Positions 11,114-37,932 of a DNA stretch of 40,000 nt are shown here, piece by piece (position 1 is the first letter of the stretch; the number at the start of each line of letters is the position of its first letter). The DNA comes from Halisarca cf. caerulea. Taxonomy: Eukaryota > Porifera > Demospongiae > Chondrillida > Halisarcidae. The notes under the pieces are model-generated. The model searched no databases. It saw only the letters and a list, made by a program, of their open reading frames with translations, and was not told the origin of the DNA. The stretch lies in the NCBI GenBank assembly GCA_963170055.1, contig CAUJGJ010000483.1, positions 2,763,917 through 2,803,916 on the forward strand. Reading direction: 5' to 3'. The position numbers and the translations under genes are program-made.

Positions 11114-13463
11114 CACAAGTATTGTATGTGCTTTAATTTTCACAATATTCACAGATTGGAAGCCGTCTGCGAAAGTTTACAACTGCGAGAATTTAGATCA
11201 GGCTCTGTACAATGGCAGAACATGGCAGTCCATGAATATAAAAGTATGAAAATCGCTAAAAGCCAAAAATCCATGAAATACGTATACACCCTATGAAGAT
11301 TAAAGTGCATACGGTATACAGATGTAATACGTATGTATGTACGTACGTGTACAGTAGATGAATGGGCTAGGATTGTGGTACATCTGCGTACATATGCACA
11401 TACGTACGTACACATGCTATATGTACATACGTTTGTACGCAAAGCCTATACTGAAGATATGCAGTGTACGTACATTGAATATTTGGAAGTATCCTATTCA
11501 AGTCTGTGAATACAGTTTCATGACAATGACTACCAACACTACAGTATGCACAGTATACAAATACTGACACCTGTACCTAGCATACTGAAGAGTGGTTAGG
11601 GAGTGGCGGACACAATCATATTGTGAGCATTCTGACTTCGGCCATCTCACCTTTGGGGCTTGGGCTGTAAACTGGGCAATTCTTCACTGCTTGTCTTAGC
11701 TTTGGCTCTGCTGTAGTTGAAACCCAGGTCAATCTGTCTGGCTTGTTTGGCTTCCTGCTTCCCCATGCCTCGAGAATGCTGCTTGGTAACGTGTGCCTGT
11801 AGGTCTACTTTGGTACGGAAAGCATTGACAAACTTCTCATTAATACATGGTCCCAATTCACACAGATAGTGATCTTTCTTAAAATGGCTTTTGAGAACAC
11901 TGTACTTTGGGTAGAACTCAAATTTACCGTCGTTCTCACAGAAATGGCACCAGAAGTGGTTCTTCTTCACATGAAAATACAGGCTGTCACGATCGAAAAA
12001 CCTCTCATCACAAAATTTACACATTGGGTGACCTTTGCAAGCTCCTTCTTGATCACCAGACCTAAAGTGAACTGTGAGCTCCTGTCTCGTGTACTCCTTT
12101 CTCTCAAACGGGAAAAGTTCAGCATTATCAAGGCACAGTTTACAAAAGAAAGCTTCATGTTCCTGACGCAAATGCTCCTTGAGTTTTGACATTTATGGAT
12201 ACCCAGTTTCATTGTCACATTTGACACAAACAAGCTTTTGAAGGGTGTAGAAAAGTTCTTTAGCATGCTTATCTTCAAATAATATACCATATTTCTTTGC
12301 ATAAGTGAGTTGACACTTCATCATATCACCATACTTATCCGGATCCCTGCAATACAGTACCTACACATGTGTTTGCATAAATACACAGGTTATAGAGAAT
12401 TCAGATGCTAATGGAAAGAACAATGTTAGGAAGATACGCATAATTCACACGAGTTCAAATGTACAGTCGACCTTGAATAGCAAGTACGTACATATGTACA
12501 CAATCCTGGATGGTCCAGGCGCATGTACGTACTCCTGATCTCCCACTACTCCATGTACTGTATAAAACAACACTGACAGTATGTCCTTCTGATAATAAGC
12601 AATTTTTAGTCAGCCCTTGATAGTGCTTGCATGCTAATCCAAGTTCCACCACGCCATCCAGAGTGGAACAATGAAGTGTTGTTTTCTGTACTTTACATGA
12701 GGCATGTACGTAGGTAGAGGGCAAGGAGTACGTACTTCTATGCAGGAGTATATATGTGCTATGGCAGGTATGTATATATATATTTACATACATATACACT
12801 TACTGATAAAAGTTTGACTGCATGCATGAACATAAGATGCTGAGGAGTGGAGAGAGTGGAGGTGATTGTCTGCACAAGTTTACACAGATCTCTAACCATC
12901 GGCAACAAACATCAACAATCCCATAAATTATGCATGCACGTACATCAGGCAGTAGCACACACCACTCCACATGCCACTTTGCTACTTCTGCAGTCAATTG
13001 ACTATGTATGGGACAGTGAACAGCTGCTTCAGCGAACCAAAAGTGGAAATAAAGTGTTTCAATTGGCAGATGCTATTCCTTCATGAGCCAAGGTTGAGTG
13101 AGCAAGATTTTAATGAGTATCACAAAAATTCCACATAATCTAAGACAACACATGCAATAACAAATCCCTGGAAATTTGGTCTGTGTATGTCCAACCAAAT
13201 ACGTACGTCAAAAACTCTTAAATGTGACATTCTCTCTAATCCGACTATCTTATGAGGTACAGTCCCCATATTGGAGTATGTCAGTAGTCCCTCCTCAATC
13301 CAACAACCTCTTAATCTAACATTTTCAAGACCCATCCAGTGTTGGATTAGAATACTTCCAAAATGCACATTCTATAGGGATTTTTGATTAAATAGTGTTG
13401 TGTTCTACACAGTGGCCCAAGCACTGCACGCTGCCCTGTTGATAGATCGTGCAAGTCCAAGCC

Positions 13464-13662
13464 TGCGCATTCTATAGATTGCGCAAGTTCTAAGGTGCGC
13501 ATTTTATAGAATGCGCAAGTCCTACAGTACGTTGCGCAGTCTATAGATTGCGCAAGACACGTAGCCCTACGCATTCTATAGAATGGGCGCCATTTTATAA
13601 ATTGGCACGCATTTTAGGCATTCTTAGAATGCGCTGTGCATTTTATAGATTGCGCAACTCCA
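13464..13662. repeat. Cluster of interspersed near-palindromes
   Basis: At least six degenerate copies of a palindromic unit like TGCGCATTCTATAGATTGCGCA, starting at about 13464, 13496, 13533, 13568, 13600 and 13637, with 10-15-nt spacers. Part of a block (about 13352-13850) present in unit A but absent from unit B. The genome context rules out CRISPR. Confidence 0.75.
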
Positions 13663-13674
13663 TAAAGAGCGGAA

Positions 13675-13676
13675 CA

Positions 13677-13733
<57 letters not shown>

Positions 13734-13757
13734 TTTTTATATATATATATATATATA

Positions 13758-13853
<96 letters not shown>
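13675..13853. repeat. (TA)n with internal T-run
   Basis: Nearly pure TA dinucleotide repeat with an internal run of about 24 T, in intron 1 of the ZNF598-A pseudogene. Unit B has only a short TATATATA here (about 24188-24200). Confidence 0.95.
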
Positions 13854-13855
<2 letters not shown>

Positions 13856-13921
13856 ACATCTTCTAGGTACTATCCATTATTGCTCATCACATCAGGTGTG
13901 CAAACAGGTGGAGGTATGTGA

Positions 13922-13923
<2 letters not shown>

Positions 13924-13984
<61 letters not shown>
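13924..13984. repeat. (GT)n microsatellite
   Basis: Lies about 30 nt beyond the RING-exon donor of ZNF598-A. The unit-B counterpart (24293-24429) is more than twice as long. Confidence 0.95.
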
Positions 13985-13991
<7 letters not shown>

Positions 13992-14294
13992 TACAATCAC
14001 ACGTAATATCACTAACCTGATCAGTGTCATTTCTACAAACAGGGCATTCCTTCTTGCCACCAAGAACTCGCATACGAGTACAACAGATGTAGCACAGTGG
14101 GTGGTTACACTTTGATACTCCCCACACTAAAATATCTTCACCAGTGAAACACACGGGACACACGCGGCTTACAACGCTCTCAGCCATGTCTCTTCTTAGA
14201 AAAGGCTCTGTATTCGGACTCTAAATAGGTATAAAATGGCTACCCCGATGCGTAATGCACGGTCACCCTCGCTACTATTTTTAGTGATGCTTCA

Positions 14295-14302
14295 TTACGT
14301 CA
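14295..14302 (-). promoter_or_regulatory. CRE-like site upstream of ZNF598-A
   Basis: TTACGTCA (TGACGTAA on the gene strand), 108 bp upstream of the ZNF598-A start codon and retained in copy B. It matches the CREB/ATF half-site family. A promoter role is inferred from position only. Confidence 0.3.
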
Positions 14303-14412
14303 TAAATCAAAAGTACTGCGTGACAGCACGATGTGCAATCGATAATCTGCTGTTTCGGGTTCCAATGTGGATTTGGAAAGAGCCGAGCGAAGCACATATA
14401 ATACATATAATA

Positions 14413-14605
14413 CATGTATGTGTAGCCCTATGCTCGTCTAGCCCTATGCCTGTCTTGCCCTTTCCCCATCTAGCCCTGTACCTGTTTTGCAACTCACCCT
14501 TGTTTCAAGTGTTTTTGGAGAATCCTTCTTTGATAAGGCCTTTTGCACGGTCCTGTGTCAATCCTACATCCTTTAACCATTTTTAAATGGTTTTTATACA
14601 CTCTT
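14413..14605. mobile_element. Foldback arm at the duplication junction
   Basis: Same TAGCCCTATGC/TCGTC-type arm as 3487-3660, ending with ACCATTTTTAAATGG. Only this half is present because the duplication breakpoint cut the element. Confidence 0.6.
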
Positions 14606-15237
14606 ATTATATTGGAAATGTTATGGCAACACTGTTGTTACAACAGGTAGAGGTTGGGCCATATGTAACTGTGTAGACACCACACACACTGCAGCAAAAG
14701 TGCACATAATTGTAGGTGCCTATACATTGAAATTGAACTGCACTGCTTTCTTCATAATAAATGACATTATAGTCCAGACTGTCACAATACAGACAAGATA
14801 AAAAAAATTACATACTATTAACTTTTACTTCTCTTTCGGTTTGCTTTTGCTTCTTTTCATCTCCCTCTAATTTAAAATTGTAGGCTGTACAAGAGTAAGT
14901 GGCATTGGGGACAGTGATTGATTCAAAGTAGAAGGTGTCTCCATTTTGTGTAGGTAGGCCTGGGTTGTCACTAAAACCATAGTCTATTTTCAACCCAGTC
15001 TTAGGTTTGGGCATGCCATGAACATCACAGTGAATAGTAAGATTCCCTCCAAGTTGCACATCCTTTGGCTCTGCAACAGCCCTGGTGATAAATGGCTTAG
15101 CTGCAGACAGAAGAAGCAACATATATATGAATGCAATCATAAAACCATTGAGTACATAATATTATGTATAGCTGTATGATAGTAGAGTATGGATTACAGA
15201 ACACATGCAAACACACTTACAGAAGTACACACATGCA

Positions 15238-15246
15238 TACACACAT

Positions 15247-15309
<63 letters not shown>
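15238..15309. repeat. (CA)n microsatellite
   Basis: Nearly pure CA repeat in RTK-B intron 2, about 35 nt from the exon 2 donor; orthologous to the tract at 5370-5515. Confidence 0.95.
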
Positions 15310-15310
<1 letters not shown>

Positions 15311-16015
15311 ATATGCACAGAGAAATAAATATGAAGAACTCACTGTAGCTATAAAAGCCCACGGGTTGTACGAAAGTGTGAGAACTGCGATCACTCTCAT
15401 TGCCCACATTAAATTTGTACTGAATATAGGCAGTTTTGTTTGAAGGATGAGTGTCAGGTTGACTGAAAAAATAATACACGTCTTCAGTTTCTGGGGGACC
15501 AAATTGAGCTAAACTTGTCCACTCTGTCCAATTCGTCCAATTTTGAACACTTTCAATGGTTGGCAAGTTTTCCTGGGCCATGATGTCAAATACACCATAC
15601 CGAACACGAGTAGCAGAAATATTACATTGTTGCCCCTTGAAGATCCATATTGCTAACTTATAAGTAAGCACTACAAGTGAAGACAGTTCACAATCTGGAT
15701 CAGAACTTGGTTGAGTTGGCTTCACAATATTACTAGTGGAAGTCATATTCTTGGAAAAGGAGGCATTGCTAGGAATAGAAGTGACTATGGGAGTGGTATG
15801 ATTATCAACGTGTGTGTCAGTTTCGTTAAGCGATCCATTCTTGTCCATAACAGTGTTCACTGTTGGCAATGAACGTGACTGATTCGTAACTGACATGTTT
15901 CCATTGTGTACAAATGTGGAGTTTCTTGTGCTGGATGTTAAGATACTTGTTTTGTTAGCAAGAGTTGTAAGGTTTGTTCCATTGCTCACACCTTCTCTTG
16001 TAAAATCTTTGGTGT

Positions 16016-18721
16016 CTGTAGGAAAGGGACAACAAGAAAAACAGTGAACAGGTTGTATTCTCCTTGTGTTGTGCTTGAAATAAACCCTGGTCATGACAAA
16101 AAATACAGGGAATAGATACCAACAACTTGTTGGTATCTTGGTATAAAGGGAGCACAACAATAACTCAAATGCCATGTAGTTAGTCTAACATGAAGTAAAT
16201 GCTGTGTATCAACTATACCTACTACCTACATGTCACCTAGTGGCAGGTACATTGAAATTCATTTAATTATTAAGTGCCAGCAATCGATTGGAAAGGTGAA
16301 CAATTACTGTGTACTTGAACAGTGTACATGTCGTACCACCTTATCAAGTGTAAAAAGTAAACTTTCTCTGCATGGGGGTGGGGGATGAGTGGGGGAGCAT
16401 ACCCCCAGAACCCCTACCTACATACATAGTAATGCACACCTCCACAATACCACACACTTGCACACACATATAGTTCACCTATTCCCCACCCACCCTCAAT
16501 TCCTGTATGCAGCCCTGATAAGAGGTGATCCATATTTGAAGGTAAAGATAAAATTATAATAAATGACGTTTAGTCAAGAATTACAATTTGGACCAGACAG
16601 TTTGTATTATAGAAATGGACAAAAAATAGCTGTGGCAAAGTTAGAAGATACTATCACGACTCTTAATTTAATCAAGGCACATTTGCTACACTAAAAGCTG
16701 TGTTGTGTATGGACATGAGTCGCAGCTGGCTAGACTGCTGGCTGGATAGCAAGGGTTCTGGATTATTAAAGGCTGGATTAAAATCATTGTCTTGACTGTC
16801 CTGGTTGAAAAAGCAAGAAGCTCATTGTATTGAAACCCTTCTTAACTTTGGTTGCCACACAGTTCTTCATAGGCATAGACAGTACTCTGCTTCTGCTACT
16901 CGTAGAAAGCTTGGTTTATAACTATGTATACCCTAGCTTCAAGGAGAAAACTCCACCTTGCCACTATGATGTTCAAGTGTCTATCTTCACATTCTCCTAC
17001 AGTACATATCTTTCCCGGATTTTCTCATTTCCAACTTCCCACTACCACACTCGATCAGCCTCAACCCTTCAGCTTAACCTTCCTCCAGTGATAACTTTTT
17101 TGGGACAAAGTTATTAAGTTTGGCGGTTTCAGCTTAATGGAAATCACTCCCCCTCCTCATATTTGTGAAGCTCAAGGCCTCAAGACATTCTCTTATTATT
17201 GTGAACAACTGTTTTCTTATTAAGACACTATTGAATGAATTACATGGAATATTGAACTTCATTTGTGATTTTTTACACCAATTGCATGCTTTCTATACCT
17301 ACAACAATTTCAATTTCAATTTTATTCCCCTTTAGCCTTTTTGTTCATTTTGTTTGTTTCTATTAATACTTTTTGGTATACTGTTTTGTCCTCTGGGTGC
17401 TGGGTGGACTAGCTCTTGGCTAACATGCAACTCCCCAGAGTAAATAAGAATGCCTGATCCTTCCATGACTGTATACTGAATTTTATAAGGATAATACATA
17501 ACAGAGCAACAAAATCTGTTAAATTATACTAGCCAGCATTCCTTGTAAGTGACAGCTATATAAACAATAAACTATGAATATCAATACTAAAACGAAATTC
17601 ATACAGCAAACAAAGCAACAGCTTGTATTACAGTCACTGGGAGGGCAGGGGAGACTCCTAAGTAATGTCCTCCTATGTCCAGACAATTGGATACCCGTAC
17701 TCTATTGTCACCTTATATATGCATCAGGCCACCTCATCAGAAGCAATGGGCTCCACTACCATAGCTACATAATAATTATATCACATTACATCCATCTTAG
17801 AGGTGTGCCCTGCCCTCATCCAGCTGGAGATGTGACCCCTGCATTGCCCTATATAGCATCTCCACGCAAAGCACATGCCTTGGGGCACATACATATACAC
17901 AGAATACAATAACAAGAACTAAACATCCATAATTATGTACCCACACACGCACACATGCACCCACACGCACGCACACACACGCATTTAATTGTACTGCACG
18001 TGCACACACAGTACAATGAAATGGTCTATGCTTCAGCCAATAAATGCTGTATTGCAATCATAAATGCACTCCAGCCAAGAACATCATTACATCATAGATA
18101 ATATTATCTATGATTACATGTACGTGTAATGCCGTTATGCCGTGATAAGGGTTGTCAGTATCTAAATGTGCATTTAATATAATGTTCTAAGTGAATGGTT
18201 CAAAAACTCTATAAAGGAAGGAACATAGGTGCAGATGAAACTATACAAAAGTGGTGAGGCATCTCAACACGTTTTATCGCTACAATATTCTACCATTCAT
18301 GATAGTACATAGTCATACAAAGCTCAAAAAGACCCGAGTATATATACGCACTTTCGAGGATTGGTAAGAAAAGTGGTATGGCCATTGTCCTATACCTGCC
18401 CCAGTGATCTCTCAGGCCCTAACATTGCATCACAGACATGCCCATAGATATAGAAGTCATACAAACAACGGATAAATAATTCTGAAGGATCATTTAGGCA
18501 GAAATCGAAGCACATAAAACCTGCCGTTCACGGCAAACACGTGGAAAGCTTGCTCGCAGGATTGCATGCACTGGGGGATACAGGGCGGGACCCACGGCCA
18601 CCGCTGGAGAGTTTGAAAACGATTGCATATGCTTTGTGTAGTTTTAACTTGGATTACGTACAATACTTTCATACGTGCTTCTCTTTGACTAAAAGGAAAG
18701 GAAGGCCGCGACTAAGCTTAC
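16016..18721 (-). other. RTK-B intron 1
   Basis: About 2.7 kb, collinear with RTK-A intron 1 but without the long CA tract at 8140-8203 and its neighbourhood. I see no exon. The plus-strand frame 17574-17912 has no recognisable domain and is differently interrupted in unit A. Confidence 0.5.
18091..18114. repeat. Perfect 24-bp palindrome
   Basis: ATCATAGATAAT followed by its exact reverse complement. Absent from the matching place in unit A (about 9120-9135); short ATTAC repeats on both sides suggest a small insertion. Confidence 0.7.
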
Positions 18722-19170
18722 CTGATGGAGCTGGAGATATCGAAGTAGGTCCCGCAAATTCGACCCGAAGTCCGCACAGCACACTCGAAAACAATAATAA
18801 ACTAGGAATAGATCGCATCTGAAGGATCTCCATTAGAAAGCCGCGGTGTGAAACCCTGAAGATGAAAGATGTGCTCTGCTACTCCCAGTCCATATCTCTT
18901 GTGACGTTTGTCATACAAGCGAAAGGAAACAATTGACTTCTTCGTAAACTGAGTCGTATAACAGCAATAATAGTATACGGAGAGTGTATACTGCATGCAT
19001 GACATTGTACAATAATACGTTGAAATCTCGCACACTGAGTAGTACGTGTTACCAAGAGTCCTCTTATACCTATATTCGGATATGCAAATAAACTGACAAT
19101 TTATATTTGGTTAGGATTTCAAATGAAACAATTAATAGACAAAAATTGCATGCACAACAAAGGGCTACTC

Positions 19171-24632
<5,462 letters not shown>

Positions 24633-24749
24633 GTCTCTTCTTAGAAAAGGCTCTGTATTCGGACTCGTGAGCTACTAAATAGGCATAAAATGGCTACCCC
24701 GATGCATTATGCAAGGTCACCCTCCCTACTATTTTTAGTGATTGCTTCA

Positions 24750-24757
24750 TTACGTCA
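24750..24757 (-). promoter_or_regulatory. CRE-like site upstream of ZNF598-B
   Basis: TTACGTCA (TGACGTAA on the gene strand), 118 bp upstream of the start codon; conserved in copy A. Functional role inferred from position and conservation between recent duplicates only. Confidence 0.3.
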
Positions 24758-25278
24758 TAAATCAGAAGTACTGTACTGCGTGACAGGACGATGTGCAGTC
24801 GATAATCTGCTGTTTCGGGTTCGAATGTGGATTTGGAAAGAGCCGAGCGAAGCCCATATAATACCGGATATCCTTATTTACCGGTAATGATCTAACTTCT
24901 ACAACGAAGAGTTGCACCATGCAGTATTTATGATGCAATCATTCTATGCACCGGAGATGTGTGCTTACTGATCAGATGCATACCGGTATCTGGTACACAT
25001 TCATATGTATTGATGATCGTTGGTACACATGCATGAAAATAATGCTCTGCATACCATACATTTTCTGTGTGCAGTGAATGAAAATTCAAAGTATGAGCAT
25101 ATACCATGCCTCAAATCTGCCAAGCAGGACGGCACATTCATTCTGGATGTGCACACCATCATAAATCTCCACACACCCACTCTCTATCTCAGAGTCTCCT
25201 AGATCCATACAATGCTGAGTGCTGGAAGAACTGACTTAGTTCATGTACTGCTGACTAGTATCCTCAGGCTGTTTCAAT

Positions 25279-25757
25279 TCAATGGAACCTGTTATTCAGG
25301 ACGCTTAATTGAAAATCAGGACACCTGTATAAACAGGAGATTAGAGTATGGTCCCTAATTCTCTTCCACTGACTTGTGTGCATTTGATACCTGCAAAATA
25401 AGGACACCTCTGTATTCTGGAATCAGGACAGATATTTCTAGTCCCAATAGGCTATTCCCATGCATTGTATTGTGGACACTGCAAAGTTATAGCATGCAGC
25501 TGCAAAGAGACACATAAGTGTTCATTTCTACCTTTCAAGCTAGAGGTTCAGTCGGTTATAATGACTTCAATACCCTTGTTTTGTCTTATAAATGCTGTTT
25601 GTATGATTTTTCACTGGTGCCAAATGCATGTTTTCCTTCAAGTTATAATTACCTGTACTCTGCCTTAATGCCATATTATTGTGGCAACCCTGGAAAATCA
25701 GGACACCTTTCATGCAGTGGTCCCAAGGTGTCACATTATACAGGTTCCACTGTTGCA
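25279..25757. mobile_element. Pogo-like non-autonomous element
   Basis: Left end CAATGGAACCTGTTATTCAGG; the right end, read on the minus strand, is CAGTGGAACCTGTATAATG. These are similar inverted termini about 480 bp apart, with internal repeated AATCAGGACACC motifs. No transposase seen. Confidence 0.5.
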
Positions 25758-26459
25758 GTAGTCATATTCTCCTCCAGGCTGAAAGAATTGTGCATGACAG
25801 CCACATTCCAGGAAAACGATCATGATCACATTGATAAAATCAAAAGGCAACAGTCATTGCCCTCTTCAGTATGAGCAGAGGTAATAATGACACTATTGCT
25901 TTGGGACAACCTGAAGTTTGGCAGACCACTATAACCCATAATCGTAAATGCAGTGCTCTGTTGTAGTTCAAATTGTAATATCTGTATATACCCTGTATAC
26001 CTCACCACTGTTTTTCCAATGCAGAGCATTGAATTTCACTTTGCATCATATCCAATGCAAATCACCTTAGTAAGGCATTGCATGGAACTGCCATCAGTTC
26101 CCACAAAATTAATCAGAAACTCCAAAGTCGTGGCTATGGCATAATGATTAAAGCTGCAAACTATAACTACAAATTAATTTCATTCCCCTTAATACTATGC
26201 ACAATGCTTACTAAGTTAGCATTCTGTGCATGGATGCAGATATTATTTTGAGTGTGGATGTGTTGTATTAACATGACATTGCAAATTATATACACCCGGT
26301 CCAGTGCACTTTGGTTCCACATTTATAGGTTTGCATATTATTGAAATAAAAAAGTACAGAACTGTGCATAATCAAACAGAAAAACGTGTACATGCATAGT
26401 ACAGTATGGATGATCCACCCTTGAATTCAATTGCATGGGACGATTGATTGCAAAGCTAA

Positions 26460-27320
26460 GAGTTTATGAAAACCATTTTTGAAATGGTAAAAGGTTGTAG
26501 GATTGACATAGGATGTGCAAAAGGCTTTATCAAAAAAGCATCCTTCAAAAACACTTGGATCAAGGGTAAGTTGCGAAACAGGTACAGGCATGGATGTGCA
26601 AAGGGCAAGGCAGACATAGGGCTAGACGAGCATAGGGCTATACATACATGAGGCTAGATGATACAGGGCTAGACAGATTTCAGTTGGGACTGACTGCACA
26701 CTGCCAACATATGGCACATACTATTCTTAGACTACTGGAGTAGGAATTTGCAGAGTGTGCTCTCAATCCAACTAAACTCTGTATAGCCCTATACCCATCT
26801 AGCCTCATGTATGTATAGCCCTATGGTCGTCTAGCCTCATGTATGTATAGCCCTATGGTCGTCTAGCCTCATGTATGTATAGCCCTATGGTCGTCTAGCC
26901 TCATGTATGTATAGCCCTATGGTCGTCTAGCCTCATGTATGTATAGCCCAATGGTCGTCTAGCCTCATGTATGTATAGCCCTATGGTCGTCTAGCCTCAT
27001 GTATGTATAGCCCTATGGTCGTCTAGCCTCATGTATGTATAGCCCTATGGTCGTCTAGCCTCATGTATGTATAGCCCTATGGTCGTTTAGCCTCATGTAT
27101 GTATAGCCCTATGGTCGTCTAGCCTCATGTATGTATAGCCCTATGGTCATCTAGCCTCATGTATGTATAGCCCTATAGTTGTCTAGCCCTATATTTATCT
27201 TGCCCTTTGCCAACCTGGCCCTGCATGTGCCAGTTAAATTCACAACTTGCCCTTATTCCAATTGAGTGCTTTTGTAGGATGCTTTTTGGTAAAGTCTTTT
27301 TGCACGGCTATACTCCATAT
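26460..27320. mobile_element. Foldback element with long inverted arms
   Basis: The left arm (about 26466-26690, from AAACCATTTTTGAAATGG to CAGGGCTAGAC) is inverted relative to the right arm (about 26745-26800 plus 27182-27316, ending GTAAAGTCTTTTTGCACGG). The centre is a short loop around 26700-26745. The right arm is expanded by twelve tandem copies of a 32-bp segment. Same family as 3290-3670, 4227-4580 and 14413-14605. Non-coding. Confidence 0.65.
26798..27181. repeat. 32-bp minisatellite, 12 copies
   Basis: Unit TCTAGCCTCATGTATGTATA plus GCCCTATGGTCG, repeated head to tail exactly every 32 bp with a few single-base variants. It arises from a unit present once in the arms of the other foldback copies. 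Confidence 0.95.
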
Positions 27321-27422
27321 ATATATACCTCCATCGACTGTCACTCTCCCACATAGGCAGCAAATTAATGTGCCTGCTCGTGCCTGCTGCCGTGTAGTGT
27401 ATCTTGCTTCCACCCGCTATCG

Positions 27423-27434
27423 CACGTGACGTCA
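27423..27434 (+). promoter_or_regulatory. Composite E-box/CRE upstream of the copine
   Basis: CACGTGACGTCA: CACGTG overlaps a full palindromic CRE (TGACGTCA), about 100 bp upstream of the copine start codon. Matches bHLH-ZIP and CREB/ATF consensus sites. A tiny upstream frame ATG-GAG-GTG-TAG follows at 27440-27451 and would be a uORF if transcribed. Confidence 0.4.
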
Positions 27435-27533
27435 GAAAAATGGAGGTGTAGTTTCTTATAAATTCAATTTCGTCACAGTCTCGCTTCCGAAGACCAAGCA
27501 GGGATTTTGTATATTCCAAAGTAGTATTTCAGA

Positions 27534-37627
<10,094 letters not shown>

Positions 37628-37932
37628 ACTACAGACCAATTGCAGATTTTGTATTGTTCTCATTCGATGTAATACGTACATAGTATGTGTACTACAGTTT
37701 TTGTGATTTTAAGCATTTAGTCTAGACTGTCACCATCAGATTTATACAATTTCTGTTTACAATTCACACCCAATTTTGTTTTCAGCGTATTAACTAACAT
37801 CATTCTATATTATTTTGAATGTGTTGAAGTGAATTCAAAGTGTGCTAGTCTGAGTATTTCTGTTGGTTTGTACTCTATGTTTTATATTGTAATTTCAAGT
37901 ATGCTTTTGAATGCTTTAGGATTATTTTTTCA

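Larger units (their letters stand above)
10182..14187 (-). pseudogene. ZNF598: ZNF598-like gene copy A, inactivated
   Basis: Collinear copy of the intact gene at 19171-24632. RING exon 14187-14017 is intact and encodes the same 57 residues. The candidate microexon is 12817-12804. The zinc-finger exon 12346-11651 carries a nonsense codon (TAA where copy B has TCA, just before MSKLKEH, near 12192). The last exon (10862-10182) lacks 136 bp present in copy B (19529-19664). This frameshifts the reading after VDKVAG and removes the conserved C-terminal helical segment. About 770 bp of intron present in copy B (22425-23191) is also absent. The protein could only be a RING-bearing fragment. Intron 1 has gained a palindrome-rich and (TA)n block. 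Reinitiation after the stop is possible but unproven. Confidence 0.85.
3487..14412. repeat. Tandem duplication unit A
   Basis: Unit A carries RTK exons 1-3 and an entire ZNF598 copy with about 220 bp of upstream sequence. It is collinear with 14413-24868 and most intron sequence matches closely by eye. The left edge falls in a foldback arm at CATGTATGTGTAG. Main differences: the 1.06-kb block at 4227-5288, loss of 136 bp in the last ZNF598 exon, loss of about 770 bp of ZNF598 intron, absence of an 836-bp insertion, and the palindrome/TA block at 13352-13850. Confidence 0.9.
14816..18818 (-). pseudogene. RTK-B, ectodomain-only duplicate lacking the kinase exon
   Basis: Exons match RTK-A: E1 18818-18722 (identical signal peptide), E2 16015-15344 (672 nt, open), E3 15100-14816 (285 nt, open, Ig-like with both cysteines). 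Splice sites are kept (GTAAGC, GTGAGT and GTATGT donors), all phase 1. The next exon would be the transmembrane-kinase exon, but duplication put the ZNF598-A upstream region there, so membrane anchor and kinase are missing. Reading through the E3 donor gives two more codons and then TAA, so a transcript ending in that intron could encode a secreted decoy of about 353 residues. No frame-breaking change is seen in the three exons, which is unusual for a dead copy. About 43 of 319 residues in E2 and E3 differ from RTK-A. Called a pseudogene because the receptor is truncated; a soluble receptor is the alternative. Confidence 0.7.
24869..27533. other. Gene-free interval between ZNF598-B and the copine
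   Basis: 2.7 kb between divergent genes. It contains a pogo-like element (about 25279-25757), plain AT-rich sequence (25760-26450) and a foldback element with a minisatellite (26460-27320). The open frame 25518-25874 lies mostly in the pogo-like element and is not considered a gene. The copine promoter should lie in the last 200 bp. Confidence 0.7.

Noticed and set aside
12847..13086. 79-codon plus-strand frame in a ZNF598-A intron
   Set aside because: Not maintained at the same length in unit B, no domain, and on the opposite strand within an intron.
13464..13662. Regularly spaced palindromes as a CRISPR array
   Set aside because: Repeats are degenerate, spacers are short and uneven, and the context is an intron of an animal gene.
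16830..17117. 95-codon plus-strand frame in RTK-B intron 1
   Set aside because: Interrupted in unit A (about 7030-7310) and no recognisable product; at best a very old decayed sequence.
25518..25874. 118-codon plus-strand frame
   Set aside because: Lies mostly within a pogo-like repeat and shows no recognisable motif.
26798..27181. CRISPR-like direct repeat array
   Set aside because: The 32-bp units are contiguous without unique spacers, and the window is clearly eukaryotic. It is a minisatellite.
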